From positions 21,976,603 through 22,040,602 of the forward strand of contig CM071579.1 in the NCBI GenBank assembly GCA_036426205.1: a stretch of 64,000 nt of DNA, written 5' to 3'. Below the pieces are notes generated by a model. The model was not told the DNA's origin. It ran no database searches and was given only the letters and a program-made list of their open reading frames with translations. This DNA is from Ascaphus truei (Eukaryota > Chordata > Amphibia > Anura > Ascaphidae). Below, one piece after another: positions 32,542-44,070 of the stretch; the first letter of the stretch is position 1; each line of letters starts with the position of its first letter. The translations under genes and the position numbers were made by a program.

Positions 32542-33222
32542 CGACTACCACTACAGATGCAGCGGCCATTATCCAAACATTTCACGATTTGTATTCCTGG
32601 GCCTGATTTCTTCAAACTTTCCCGTGTTAAGACGCGTGTTTACTAGTTTATTTATCGGGTGTTGTTGTCTTAAAATCTAAAAATCGAAGTGCAATTCAAC
32701 CTGTCTTTTATTGCCATACAGTTCTGCAAGTGTGTGTAATTGTAATTTGAAGGTTAACATTACGAGTTCATACTGTACACTGTACATGGGAAAGAAATCC
32801 TTTCTGAGGCTCCTTAGCCATACACAAATCCTCTAACTGTAGAAGAATACGGGTGTGATTGGCGGCATTTACGGCAGCGTTCACGGAAGAATAACGAGTG
32901 AATGCCGCGTGAAATACAGCAGAGTTCATGAAAAAGGCAATGTGAAATGTTCGGATAACGGCCGCTGCATCTCAAGCGCTCCCCCCTGCATTGAGTCAAC
33001 TTATTCCTTTTTTTGTAGGTAACCCAAGACCAAGATTCTGTAAATCCAGTTTAATTTGGGTGCATCCCCATCACCACACTCGGCCAGCGCATCTCCCCTG
33101 GAAACCCCCCTATCTAGGAAACATTGAAAAAATCCGCTAAATTCTAGAAATTCTATCACCGTTATTAGGGGGTACTTACCGATGTGGCAGTAGTTCTTGC
33201 TCCCGCGGGCGGATGTAGCGGG

Positions 33223-33596
33223 TAGAGACGGGTGAATCCGCCCAAATCAGTTTCCCGAATTTCTCGCATTTTCCCCTCAAAATCCGTTTCGCGGTATAAA
33301 ATCCAAAAACGGATTTTGGTCGGTTTTAATCCACACGGATTCATCAAAATCCGCCATTGGATGCAGCCCGTGGATGGATTTGTAGAATCCAATCCATGGA
33401 TTTAGCAATCTGTTGGCAGATTCTTAATAATCTGCAGGTTGGATTTTACAATACGTTCCCGGGCTGCGGAGTTCGCGGAGTTTATTGGTAATAATAATTA
33501 AAAAATCTGCAAACCTGAATCGCCCTTTTTAAGATTGATCCGCTGAAATCCGCAGACCAAAGGAACCAGTTTTTCCCCAAAATTTGCCCACCTCTA
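33223..33596. mobile_element. hAT-type MITE (TAGAGAYGGG family), copy 3, perfect 8-bp duplication
   Basis: Ends TAGAGACGGG and CCCACCTCTA are flanked by identical GTAGCGGG (33,215-33,222 and 33,597-33,604). This perfect 8-bp target duplication assigns the family to hAT and fixes the element at 374 bp. Confidence 0.85.
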
Positions 33597-33829
33597 GTAG
33601 CGGGACACACACAATGTGCCATTGTGTTTGAATCAGGGGTGTGTGATAAAGGGGAGGGGCTAACACATTATTGCACCCACGCTGTAATAATACCTGCTGC
33701 ACCCATACTCCTTCTACTAAGCATAGACTTTCTTATCACACTTGTATTAGATCTCTGCTCTGTTTATCTCACACTATACACTTTATATGGCAAGCTCACA
33801 GGGCCAGAATTAACTTTTATATCTGGTGG

Positions 33830-34439
33830 TAGGGTCGCCAGGTGGCTTCTCCAAAAATACTGGACACAATGGTGAAAGATACGACGCACTCGAGACACAC
33901 AAACACACACACACTCACACACCGCTCTCACCTCTCTCCGCTCCATGTTGTTGCCTTCTCTCTTTTGCCCCACCCCTAATCTCCTGACACCTCCTCCGGA
34001 TTGGCTGCATTACCCAGAAGCAGCCAATCAGGTTGGAGGAAGCTTCCCAGCCCTCTAGCAACAGCCCTGCTCTCTCCCTGCTCGGGGAAATCCCATGGCC
34101 CACTGGAAGCCGGTCAAGTCACTATGTCCAGAGAGGTAATACCGGTATACACATACACGCACAGAGAGGTAATACCGGTATACACATACACGCCCAGAGA
34201 GGTAATACCGGTATACACATACACACCCAGAGAGGTAATACCAGTATACACATACACACCCAGAGAGGTAATACCGGTATACACATACACACCCAGAGAG
34301 GTAATACCGGTATACACACACACGCCCAGAGAGGTAATACCGGTATACACATACATGTCCAGTATTACCTCTAATTTTTTACTGGGCAGTGTCCAAATAC
34401 AGGACAGTCCGGTTGAATACTGGACAACTGGCAACCATA
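33830..34439. mobile_element. GGGTTGCCAGG-type MITE, copy 3, with internal minisatellite
   Basis: It starts TAGGGTCGCCAGGTGG and ends CAACTGGCAACCATA, matching the other copies. GGTGGT on both sides may be a target duplication. A 33-bp-unit array at 34,122-34,360 lies next to the right-hand terminal block. Confidence 0.6.
34122..34360 (+). repeat. 33-bp-unit minisatellite
   Basis: Seven units of CAGAGAGGTAATACCGGTAT plus ACACATACACACC. The unit is part of the host MITE's own sequence, present two to three times at 32.4 kb and about once at 17.6 kb, so the array grew in situ. Open frames across it (88-148 codons) are artefacts of the 33-bp period. Confidence 0.9.
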
Positions 34440-34441
34440 GG

Positions 34442-36154
34442 TGGTGATCTAATCCCCAGATCATTTATGTCCTCCTCTTACCCCCTCCCCCACCCCTCTC
34501 ACCCCCATTATTTTACAGTTGCGGCATGCTAGACTGTAAAATGCTGAATGCATAATACATTCCAATAGTGTTTTAAACATCACGTTTCTGCCATTAAAAT
34601 GGTCAAGTAAAAACATGTGTCCCTGCCGACATGCATTTCTTTTTAAATACCTTGAACTTTAGCACTACCCTGAAACCATTCCATTTAATTCTGTTTGTAT
34701 TATGTCATTACGCTCCCGCATCAAAGTACATTTTAGTGTGATTGCATTTGCAGTGGCTAGCTGAGTCCACATTACTTCCTTCTATAGCGAAGGGCTGGGA
34801 AGTTATTGCTGCTTTAAAACCTGGTCACCAGCCAGCCATGGTTAAACTTCCCGTCCTTGGTAACCATGGAAACCTTTTAAGGTAGCACCAGCTTTTTTTT
34901 TTAGGGCTCCAATTTTCAAACTGTTTAATTATGATAAGATAGAAAAATCTGTTAGAGGGAATGTGATTATCACTTTGATGACACCTGTATACAATGCTAC
35001 GTATTATACAAGTTGGAAAAATGCAAAGGTAATATCAGGAAATTGCTGTGTTTATTGATGTTTTATGCAAAAGAGCAAGCATTGTTTTTATTTCAATTAG
35101 ACATTTAGAATCCTTAATGTTTCAGACTGCGGAGAGATTGTAGAATCTCCCATCTAAGGGTTCCACGCATGGGAGTTAGGCACCCACGGGAGCACTTAAT
35201 TTGGATAACCATTGTGAAATGTACACTATCTATGCAACGAGGTAAAGCAACGTGGAACAGAGCAGGTAGAGGCATTCAGAAGGGTGGAGATAATACAGCC
35301 ACACACAGACGCTGTAATATGCAGGAATGTGTTTGACTTCCTATGCAGATAGAATGGCTACATTAAAGCAGTATGTAGGGCAAGGGTTCTATCCTGGTAG
35401 TTTCGTGAGGCAGAGGAGCTACATTATGGCCAATCTAGCTCCATGTCATCAGAAGACTATAGCACAGTCCTAATTCCCCAAGGTACACTGTGCAGGACAG
35501 CTGTAAACCAGAAGGATTGGAAAAGACAATATCCAGTTAAAGAAAAGAGACAAGTGCTGGACTGATATCTGGTAATGATTATCGTGCAGTTGGGTTGGAA
35601 TTACTGTCCATATCATGAGAGGAAGATGCCCCATCTGGGTCAAACTGCCTATCTGTGCTTGCAGAACAAAGAGTTGGATCCTCAGAAGGGCGCTCATTTT
35701 TTAACATTGTTATCTCAATGTAACGTATCCATATCTGTAACGCGTGACCCCAAAGGGCAACGATGTCCTGGCATTTTCCTTAAAAATAACAGATCCGTAC
35801 ATTTTAGTGGACCTTACGCTTCTTCATATGCAAATCATACGGTAATGTGCATTTTACCAAACAACAGAGATCCTCAGAGCGCGTTACTGTTAGCGCATAA
35901 TACTAAGGCGACCATATTTAGCACCTTCCAAAAGCCGCCCTTACTCTCATCCAGTCCCTGATTATCATCGAGTTATTTCTGGGAATCGCTTAAAATCAAT
36001 GTATAGAATTTAACCCTTTCATTATGAAAAATTACAGGTCATACAAAGATATATATCATGGATCATACACATGTCTGAAAACGCATCATAAACTATATTA
36101 TGTTTTTGAGTGATTAAAGTGATATGTTTGTGTGAACTAATATCGGATATAATC
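34442..36154. other. Spacer without recognised gene
   Basis: A 128-codon frame at 35,575-35,961 (plus) has mixed composition but no domain, splice context or homology that I recognise. Nothing else stands out. Confidence 0.4.
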
Positions 36155-36356
36155 TAATAATGACTGTATAAAGTATGGGTGTGTTATAATGTATCTCCCT
36201 ACTGTACATACCTCAACAATATAAATTCATTTTTAATTTCATTTATAGGACATTTATTTTAATTGTACGTTAATCTAAATTAAATATTCATTAATATTGT
36301 TGAGGTATGTTGGGATATACATTATTGCACACCCATACTTGATTCAGTCATTATTA
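36155..36356. mobile_element. Foldback MITE, about 200 bp
   Basis: The arm at 36,155-36,222 is repeated in inverse at 36,294-36,356 (AGTATGGGTGTG / CACACCCATACT; TACCTCAACAATAT / ATATTGTTGAGGTA). The AT-rich loop is about 70 bp. The Helitron starts 6 bp beyond it. Confidence 0.75.
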
Positions 36357-36739
36357 CATTATCTATATATATATTTTTGAAACCATTGTATGTCCGTGTC
36401 TAGGGGCAATCACATTGGACCTTTGGCCTGTCACTCTGCCTCAGGCCAATGAGATGGCTCCCTTGGCCCGCCCGCCCCCGCACACCTCTCATTGGCCGGT
36501 GTGATCTAACAGTGTCTCACACACACCCCTGTGCCCCCCTCACCACAAACCCCCTCACCCACCTCACCGCAAACCCAGCCTCCCCGGCGCCACTACCCGT
36601 GGGCAGCAACGCTCGCTCCTCGGCGCCGCCAGCAAGCCTCCTCCCCCTCACCTCTCGACACGCTGCCTCCCGCCTCTCACACGCCGCCGCCTGCCCACTC
36701 GGCTCTTCTCCTCGGGCTCCGTATTACCGCCGGGAGCGC

Positions 36740-36990
36740 CAGCAAGCAGGTACCCCTCCCCCCCGCGGCCGAGCCGGGAGCACCGGGTGGCGCAAGCAGG
36801 TACCACCCCACAAACCGCCCACCCCCCGTGGCCGGGGGCACCAGCAGGTACCACCACTATTCCCCCTGGGGCCGGGAGCGCCGGGGGGCGCCAGCAGGTA
36901 CCACCACTATTCCCCCCGCGGCCGGGAGCGCTGGGGGGCGCCAGCAGGTACCACCACTATTCCCCCCGCGGCCGGGAAGCAGGGAGCGCG
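36740..36990 (+). repeat. 50-bp GC-rich tandem repeat within the Helitron
   Basis: Units GCCGGGAGCGCCGGGGGGCG + CCAGCAGGTACCACCACTAT + TCCCCCCGCG recur with starts at 36,871, 36,921 and 36,971, with diverged copies before them. Each unit contains an AG/GTACC junction resembling a splice donor. The region is CpG-rich. Confidence 0.85.
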
Positions 36991-37139
36991 AGCAGGTATC
37001 ATCACCACCACCCCCCTTCGCAGCAGGGCAGAGGAAAAGCAGAGGGGGGAGGGGCACACAACAACAACAACAAACTGACTGACACACGAACTAATATATA
37101 TCTCGTTGTGTATGCCACACGAACTGCCTGTCTGAAGCA

Positions 37140-38405
37140 CACACACACTGACTGACTGACACACACACATACAGACACACACACTGACTGACGCACACAC
37201 TGACTGACACACACACACTGACTGACACACACACTGACTGACACACACACACTGATTGACACACACACTCGCGCACACACACAACCCCTTACTGATGCAC
37301 ACACACACAGAGTGACTGACGTGCACACACACACACACACCGACTGCCTGCCACGCGCACGCACACACCCCTTGACTGACGCATGCACACACCCTGACTA
37401 ACGCGCACAACCACAGAGTGCCTGAGACACACATACTGACGCACACACACTGACTGACGCACACACAAGCACTGACTGACTGCCACGCGCACACACACAA
37501 CCCCTTACTGACGCACACACAGAGTGACTGATGTGCACACACACCGACTGCCTGCCACGTGCACGCACACCCCCCCTGACTGACGCACACACCCCCTGAC
37601 TGACGCACGCACACACCCCCTGACTGACGCACGCACACACACCCTGACTGAGGAACGCACACACCCCCTGACTGACGCACGCACACACCCCCTGACTGAC
37701 GCACGCACGCACGCACACACCCCCTGACTGACGCACGCACACACCCCCTGACTGACGCACGCATACCCCCCCTGACTGATGCACGCACACACCCCTTGAC
37801 TGATGCATGCACACACCCCGTGAATGACGCACGCACACACCCCCTGACTGACGCACACACCCACGGATGATGCACGCACACACCCCCTGACTGATGCACG
37901 CACGCACCACACCCCTGACTGATGCACGCACACCCTCCTGACGCACGCACGCACCCCCTGATATGCACGCACCACCCCTGACTGATGCACGCACCACACC
38001 CCTGACTGACGCACGCACACACCTGACTGACGCCGCACACACCCCCCCTGACGACGCAAGCACAAACCCCTGACTGACGCACGCACACACCCCGACTGAT
38101 GCACGCACACCCCCCTGACTGACGCACGCACGCACCCCCTGACTGACGCACGCACCCCCTGACTGACGCGCACGCACACACCGACTGACGCGCACGCACG
38201 CACACACTGACTGACGCACGCACACACCGACTGACGCGCACGCACACACCGACTGACGCGCACGCACACACTGTCTGACGCGCGCGCACACACACTGACT
38301 GACACGTGCGCATGCTGACTGACGCACGCACGCACACTGACTGACGCGCGCACGCACACACTGACTGACGCGCACGCACACACTGACTGACGCGCGAATG
38401 TACAC
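37140..38405 (+). repeat. CA-rich minisatellite within the Helitron (GACTGACGCACGCACACACC)
   Basis: About 50 imperfect units of roughly 20-26 bp begin CTGACTGACGCACGC. Open frames on the minus strand reach 500 codons (Cys/Val/Ser-rich) only because the repeat lacks stops. They are not genes. Confidence 0.93.
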
Positions 38406-38628
38406 ACACACTGCATGAAACTGTAAAGGGGGGGAACGGAGGGGGGAAGGGGGGGGGGGAGGGCTGGAGTGATGTGAACGGGGGACAAGCAGGAGAGGGA
38501 GGGGGGAGACAGGGGAAGAGAGAGAGGGTGTAGACAGGGGAAGAGAGAGAGGGGGGAGGAGAGAGGAGAGAGAGAGGAGCAGGAACAGGAACATTACATC
38601 CCGGGCAACGCCGGGTCTCTCAGCTAGT

Positions 38629-40441
38629 ATACCATATAATTAAGTGAAAAAGTTCAGTGTAAAAATAATACATTTCTAATATTATAACGCTGGAGGTTTT
38701 GCTAACAGACTTTATTTCTGCATATGATTAGTCTTGAGGATCCCCATTTATTGAAGGAAAAATAACACCCGTTACCTAATTGGGTAACATAGCGTTATTT
38801 TCACTCATTTAGCCCACTTCTGAGGATCTACCCCTAAGTCTCTCAGAATTTCACCAGTTGGGATTCACAGACAGAAGCCGCCCAGGGCTGGACAACAGCA
38901 GAATGCAAGCACCTCAGCGCCAGATTGTCTTGTTATAGTAACTCCATCCCCCAGTCGATAGTGGTATCCATATAAATTGTTATCTACCCTCACATTTTTC
39001 ACAAAGTAGCCAGAGTGACACTGCTGCTTAAATAGGCTTTTCTGAATTATCGTGCCAAATATGAGGATACAAAGTAGCTTAAAAAAGTAGAAATGTTAAG
39101 GTTTCGAATGTATTGTAGTTTCCTAAAAAAGGGGCATTTGTCAATCAATGTATTACAATTATAGACCAAGTTCTAATAATGTAATCAAACAGAGTCGATT
39201 GAATTGACGATTGAATTGACACTGAGAGTATAAAGAATGATGTACATCATCCAACATTGTAAAAATGCATAGCTTTTATAGCGCTGAAATGAACTACAGG
39301 GATGTGCTAAATAATAGATTTTCTTTTTGTAACAAGCCTTTTTATGGTAAAATGAAACCACATTTTGCTTAACGTGAGCAACCTTTCCTGATACATATGT
39401 TGTTCTACTGAAAGCATGCATTATACATTTCTGTGCTCCAGGTTATGAATGTGCTGTGAGCTGGGTGTAATTTATAAGACTTCACGTATAGCTGATTTAT
39501 AGGAAATTTCATTAATCTCTACAGCAAAGGGACCTTGCAGTGAACAGCAGATTGGAAATGAACCCAGGGCTGTGGGTTAGAATGAGGGACAAATGTATCA
39601 GCAGTACAAGATTCCACTCTAAAAGCCCATTTTGTATAAAGAGCCCAGGGAATATTTAAGATCTAAACAAGAATCCCCCCCAGCAGCAGCCGCAGAGACA
39701 CAGGGCTGGGTATCAAGCAGACCACTTTCACATTGTATTAACACTGTGCATTCCAACAACTATTCAGTATCCCACCTCTTCCACATAATACACCCAATGT
39801 AATAACTTGTATATTGTGCAGGGTAGTGATTTAAAGACCTGAACCGGCCGGGGCGGCTTTTTTATTAGAAAGAATGGCTGCGAACAGCACAGGTTCCCCA
39901 ACCTTTCCTCCTGTCCCAATGCAACATCAGCGCTGCCTGTAGCTGCTCCTTTAATCGTATGCAGGTGGCAGCCTGGGGAGGATACCACACAAAGATGGAC
40001 GTTTCCCATGTTATCTGCAACCCATGGTAGTGGAAATGTTTTCCAAGGTGAAATCAAAAGAATAAAAGACACAGCTGGATACTTTTAATATCACTTTGCA
40101 TTTTTGTGATTTGGGGAATATTTTTTTTTTAGAGGCTCTGTTCATCACCCCACATTAAGGGTCAAATCTTATAGTGTTAAAAAGGGATAATTGGTTGCCA
40201 AACTGTGTTGTGTGTTCCCCGGAGCCCCGACAGAGAATGTGGAAAGCAGCTGACTGCCACGGGAGGGACACATTTTATGAGCCACTGAAAAAATTGCTTT
40301 GAATATATATGGCACTGTGTTCTAATGATGATGATGCTATAAACATCACATACAGTACCAATCATACTTACTCTTGTACACTGGTTGTATTTGGGACACC
40401 GTGTATCCATCTGATTATTTTTCTGTAGGATTGAAGGATGT
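38629..40441. other. Sequence upstream of LRRC4C exon without recognised gene
   Basis: No repeat family or gene was recognised in this stretch. It is presumably the last intron of LRRC4C. Short frames (up to 102 codons) carry no domain. Confidence 0.4.
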
Positions 40442-40445
40442 TTAA

Positions 40446-40895
40446 AGCTGCAGTTCAGGCAATATCCTGCATGTGTGTTTTTTTTAATAAATCAGTTCTG
40501 TAGTAAGAAAAATACTTTTAGCATTTTCTGTTTTAAAAAAAACAACTTTGAAAGACCAATTTTCTTGTATTCTATTTTAACAGCCATTTGCTAAGGCACT
40601 GCCCCTTCATGTCCTGTCACAAGCCCTGGCACACCCCTTTGTCAGCACTGCCCTCCCTCTAGCACATGTCAGTGCAGGAGTGCTCATGAATATTCATGAG
40701 CTTCCACTGACAGACAAGCAGAATATAAACAGATCCCTTCACTAATTATGTCACCAAATTTAGACCTATCAATACATGGAGAACGAATTGACTGGCAGCT
40801 ATACAGTTCTTTAGGTAATTAGAGATTGCCCACATAAAACTATTTAAGTAAAAAATAAATTAAAAAAAAAAAAAAAAAAAGACTGAACTGCAGCT
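40446..40895. mobile_element. TTAA-target MITE, copy B, 0.5 kb upstream of the LRRC4C exon
   Basis: It has the same family and the opposite orientation to the copy at 15.3 kb, sharing CTCATGAATATTCATGAGC and GAACTGTATAGCTGCCAG-type blocks. Left flank is TTAA (40,442-40,445) and the right flank is mutated to TTGA. The palindrome TCATGAATATTCATGA lies in its centre. Confidence 0.8.
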
Positions 40896-41360
40896 TTGAG
40901 CATGGACAAGAGTTCATGGTTATATTTATACTCTTAACACCAGTGTGCTTTTCCCCATCCAAATGAAGTAGTGTAAAACATAGAAGTGCTTCCTGGTGAC
41001 ATTTCGTGAACAATTCCATTGTTTATCCCAATATACTGTATATGGGAAAAAAGTATACATTTGTCTCAGATCAGATGAACTGTAATGTATGAATCAAAAA
41101 AATACCTTTTGGGGGTCTTTTTATCAGTATTCCCTGGCTGTAAAACAATAGCTACATATTTATCAAAGAATAGGAATCCCCGTGCAAGCAATTAGATTTT
41201 GTTCTCTTTGATACATCTGGTGCAGCTGTACGGCCCCAATTTTGCAGCCTGGAACGTTTCATAAATACAGTAGACCCTTTATTTCATTGCTATATAGCTA
41301 GCCAACAATATCATTAATGAAAACTAGATATAGGATCATTGGTGCTTAATGTGATATTCT
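40896..41360. other. Intronic sequence next to LRRC4C acceptor
   Basis: No gene or repeat seen. The sequence leads into the polypyrimidine tract at 41,358-41,370. Possible branch-point A is not assigned. Confidence 0.4.
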
Positions 41361-41410
41361 TTTCTTTTTCAGACTACTGGAACTCCTGAAGGACCAAACA
41401 CAATCAAATT

Positions 41411-41464
41411 ATGAATGTTGAACAAGATGACATTACATCCACAGCAGATGATGATAGGTCCTAG
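41411..41464 (+). promoter_or_regulatory. Overlapping upstream ORF at the LRRC4C start
   Basis: An ATG at 41411 lies 4 nt before the LRRC4C start (ATGAATG arrangement) in a different frame. It opens 17 sense codons and stops with TAG at 41462-41464, inside the LRRC4C coding region. Scanning ribosomes would meet this ATG first, so it could lower LRRC4C initiation. A second in-frame LRRC4C methionine at codon 5 (41427) offers a downstream alternative. Function is inferred only from position. Confidence 0.5.
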
Positions 41465-43328
41465 GTTCAACAGGGCCCTATTTGACCCCCTTTTTATTGT
41501 GCTGTTGGCTCTTCAGCTTCTTGTGGTGGCTGGTTTAGTCAGGGCTCAGACCTGCCCTTCTGTATGTTTTTGTAGTAACCAGTTTAGCAAGGTCATTTGC
41601 ACCCGGAGAAACCTACGAGAGGTCCCAGACGGTATTTCCACCAACACAAGGCTGCTAAACCTCCATGAGAACCAGATCCAAATAATCAAAGTGGACAGTT
41701 TTAAACACTTAAGACACTTAGAAGTTTTACAGTTGAGTAGGAATCACATTAGGACAATTGAAATCGGGGCCTTCAATGGCTTGGCAAACTTGAACACGCT
41801 GGAACTTTTTGACAATCGTCTGACCACCATCCCTAATGGAGCTTTTGAGTATTTGTCAAAACTGAAAGAGCTTTGGCTGAGGAACAATCCTATTGAGAGC
41901 ATTCCATCGTATGCTTTTAATCGTATCCCTTCTCTGCGCAGGTTGGATTTGGGAGAGATGAAAAGATTGTCATATATTTCAGAAGGAGCATTTGAGGGCC
42001 TTTCAAATTTAAAGTATTTGAACCTTGGGATGTGCAACCTTAGAGAAATCCCCAACCTTACCCCTCTTGTAAAACTTGATGAGTTGGACCTTTCTGGGAA
42101 TCATTTGTCTGTTCTCAGGCCAGGATCCTTCCAAGGACTAACCCATCTACAAAAACTGTGGATTATGCATTCACAAATTCAGGTGATTGAAAGGAATGCT
42201 TTTGATGATCTACAGTCTCTGGTGGAGCTCAATTTGGCACACAATAATCTAACTTTACTGCCTCATGATCTTTTCACACCTCTCCATAGCCTGCAAAGGA
42301 TTCAGTTGCACCACAACCCTTGGAATTGCAACTGTGACCTTCTTTGGCTTAGCTGGTGGCTCAAAGAGATCGTTACCACTGGTAGCACGTGCTGTGCTCG
42401 TTGTAGCACTCCTCCCAGTTTAAAAGGAACCCACATAGCAGAGTTGGACCAGAACTATTTTACATGCTACGCCCCTGTGATTTTAGAGCCTCCAGCTGAT
42501 CTGAATGTCACGGAAGGGATGGCAGCAGAGCTTAAATGTCGGGCATCAACATCATTGACTTCTGTTAGCTGGATTACTCCAAATGGATCGATTATGACCC
42601 ATGGGGCTTACAAAGTGCGTATTTCTGTGCTCAATGATGGCACATTAAACTTTACAAATGTAACAGCGCGTGACACGGGCTTGTACACGTGCATGGTGAG
42701 TAACTCTGCGGGGAACACCACTGCCTCTGCGACACTGAATGTGACTGCAACGGAAAATGGTTACACGTACTTTTCCACCGTTACTGTAGAGACTGTGGAG
42801 CCATCTCAGGATGAGGCACGGACCACAGAACACAACGTGGGCCCCACACCGGTCATTGATTGGGAAACCACCAATGCAACCACCTCTCTTATGCCGCAGA
42901 GCACAAGGTCCACGGAGAAAACCTTCACCATCCCAATTACGGATGCTGGGATCCCAGGGATAGATGAAGTTATGAAGACCACCAAAATTATAATTGGCTG
43001 TTTTGTGGCCATTACCCTCATGGCGGCTGTGATGCTGGTCATTTTCTACAAGATGAGGAAACAGCATCATCGGAAGAACCATCACGCTCCGACGCGGACT
43101 GTTGAGATTATAAATGTGGACGATGAACTCACGGCTGACACCCCTATTGAGAGTCACTTGCCCATGCCTGCCATAGAGCACGAGCATTTAAACCACTATA
43201 ACTCTTACAAGTCCCCTTTTAATCACACAACAACAGTGAACACAATAAATTCAATACACAGCTCTGTGCATGAACCTTTATTGATTCGAGCAAACTCTAA
43301 AGACAATGTACAAGAAACTCAGATCTGA
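41415..43328 (+). CDS. LRRC4C: Netrin-G ligand 1 (LRRC4C), leucine-rich repeat synaptic adhesion protein
   Basis: The 637-residue protein is a single-pass postsynaptic membrane protein. From family knowledge it binds netrin-G1 on axons and recruits PSD-95-type scaffolds. Visible in order: a signal peptide with hydrophobic core about 24-41, likely cleaved after A44; an LRR N-cap with cysteines 47, 51, 53 and 62; about nine leucine-rich repeats, roughly 77-300; an LRR C-cap starting NPWNCNC at 301 with further cysteines 326, 327, 330 and 351; an Ig C2 domain with C375, W386 and C426 in the DTGLYTC motif; and a Ser/Thr-rich stalk 445-520 with N-glycosylation sites. A transmembrane helix spans about 525-546, followed by a basic stop-transfer. 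The cytoplasmic tail ends ETQI, a class I PDZ ligand. Length matches the roughly 640-residue vertebrate norm. The start [10 protein letters not shown] is the family start. No frameshift or stop is seen, and it is the only intact gene here. Confidence 0.97.
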   Translation: MLNKMTLHPQQMMIGPRFNRALFDPLFIVLLALQLLVVAGLVRAQTCPSVCFCSNQFSKVICTRRNLREVPDGISTNTRLLNLHENQIQIIKVDSFKHLRHLEVLQLSRNHIRTIEIGAFNGLANLNTLELFDNRLTTIPNGAFEYLSKLKELWLRNNPIESIPSYAFNRIPSLRRLDLGEMKRLSYISEGAFEGLSNLKYLNLGMCNLREIPNLTPLVKLDELDLSGNHLSVLRPGSFQGLTHLQKLWIMHSQIQVIERNAFDDLQSLVELNLAHNNLTLLPHDLFTPLHSLQRIQLHHNPWNCNCDLLWLSWWLKEIVTTGSTCCARCSTPPSLKGTHIAELDQNYFTCYAPVILEPPADLNVTEGMAAELKCRASTSLTSVSWITPNGSIMTHGAYKVRISVLNDGTLNFTNVTARDTGLYTCMVSNSAGNTTASATLNVTATENGYTYFSTVTVETVEPSQDEARTTEHNVGPTPVIDWETTNATTSLMPQSTRSTEKTFTIPITDAGIPGIDEVMKTTKIIIGCFVAITLMAAVMLVIFYKMRKQHHRKNHHAPTRTVEIINVDDELTADTPIESHLPMPAIEHEHLNHYNSYKSPFNHTTTVNTINSIHSSVHEPLLIRANSKDNVQETQI

Positions 43329-44070
43329 AAACCTACAGTGGACCAGATTAAGAGCAAAAACAGACAATTTATTAAAACAAAAAGGACTAAAGTGACTGGG
43401 CTAAATCTACTGTTTCCAATAAAAAAAAAAAGTGTCTTTACAAAAAAAAAAAAAAAAAAAATAATAAAAAAACAAAGAAATTTATTTATTAAAAATTCTA
43501 TTGTGATCTAAAGCTACTGAAATCCTGTGTATTCCTCAGAAGCTGAATTTTGCTGCTCTTGGTTTCTCCGAATTGGCCATATTTTTCATAGAAAATGTAG
43601 AGTCCCTAAGAAGAATTTTGTAAGAAATCTGTTACACTTTGAGATTTTTATGCTGAACACTAGAGGTGCGACTTGGTCACTATCCTAACTTATTCTCAAA
43701 CACTTTCTCAATTCCAATTTGTTTCTTTTCATGGAGTAATAGCCCATTGTAGCATTGTGTATTTCTTTTAAACCACCCCCTCTCCACAGCAGCAAACGGT
43801 TTGTAAATGGCTTGACAGGGAATGCAGTCGTATCAGTAGATTTATAAGAGGAGACTCAAATAAAAGCATAAATCCTTTATTTTTCATGAAAGGACCTATT
43901 CTGTATTTTGCAGAAACTCTATTCTGTGAAAAAGCATAAAAAAAAAAAAAATTGCAGTGTAAGAATCTCCAGTATAAACCCACAATAATTTAAACTGTTC
44001 TAGAACAACCCGAATTTGTAGCTTCAAACACTAAACTAAGTGTGATAAATAAAAGCAAATTGTTGGTTTT

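Larger units (their letters stand above)
36362..38627 (+). mobile_element. Non-autonomous Helitron
   Basis: The 5' end TCTATATATATATTTTTG follows an A (36,361). The 3' end has a hairpin CCCGGGCAACGCCGGG (38,600-38,615), then TCTCTCAGCTAG ending in CTAG (38,624-38,627), followed by T. Insertion between A and T with a 5' TC, a subterminal 3' hairpin and CTRR is diagnostic. The 2266-bp element encodes no Rep/helicase. Its interior is a GC-rich segment with a 50-bp repeat and then a CA-rich minisatellite. Confidence 0.88.
41373..44070 (+). other. LRRC4C: LRRC4C coding exon with 3' UTR (exon extent)
   Basis: A strong 3' splice site (a pyrimidine run ending TTTCTTTTTCAG at 41361-41372) immediately precedes 42 nt of 5' UTR and then the uninterrupted reading frame. 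In other vertebrates the whole LRRC4C protein is encoded in the final exon after several distant non-coding exons, and this layout fits. Candidate polyadenylation signals AATAAA are seen at 43418-43423 and 44048-44053, and an A-rich tract lies at 43441-43470. The 3' end is therefore a guess. The upstream non-coding exons are not recognisable in this window. Confidence 0.75.

Noticed and set aside
34001..34464. 148- and 116-codon frames on opposite strands
   Set aside because: They read through the 33-bp array in a MITE.
35575..35961. 128-codon plus-strand frame of mixed composition
   Set aside because: No domain, no splice or promoter context and no recognised homology. Chance frame or old relic cannot be separated by eye.
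36449..37082. Pro/Ala-rich frames of 183-209 codons in the GC-rich part of the Helitron
   Set aside because: They are repeat-driven with the 50-bp unit. CpG-rich DNA commonly lacks stops. A captured gene fragment remains possible, but no protein is recognisable.
36907..38409. 500-codon minus-strand open frame rich in Cys, Val and Ser, with 327- and 398-codon frames overlapping it
   Set aside because: All frames are readings of the Helitron's CA-rich minisatellite, which lacks stop codons. The peptide is pure repeat with no domain.
42645..43187. 180-codon antisense frame within LRRC4C
   Set aside because: It is a shadow of the real coding strand, and the LRRC4C protein is unambiguous.
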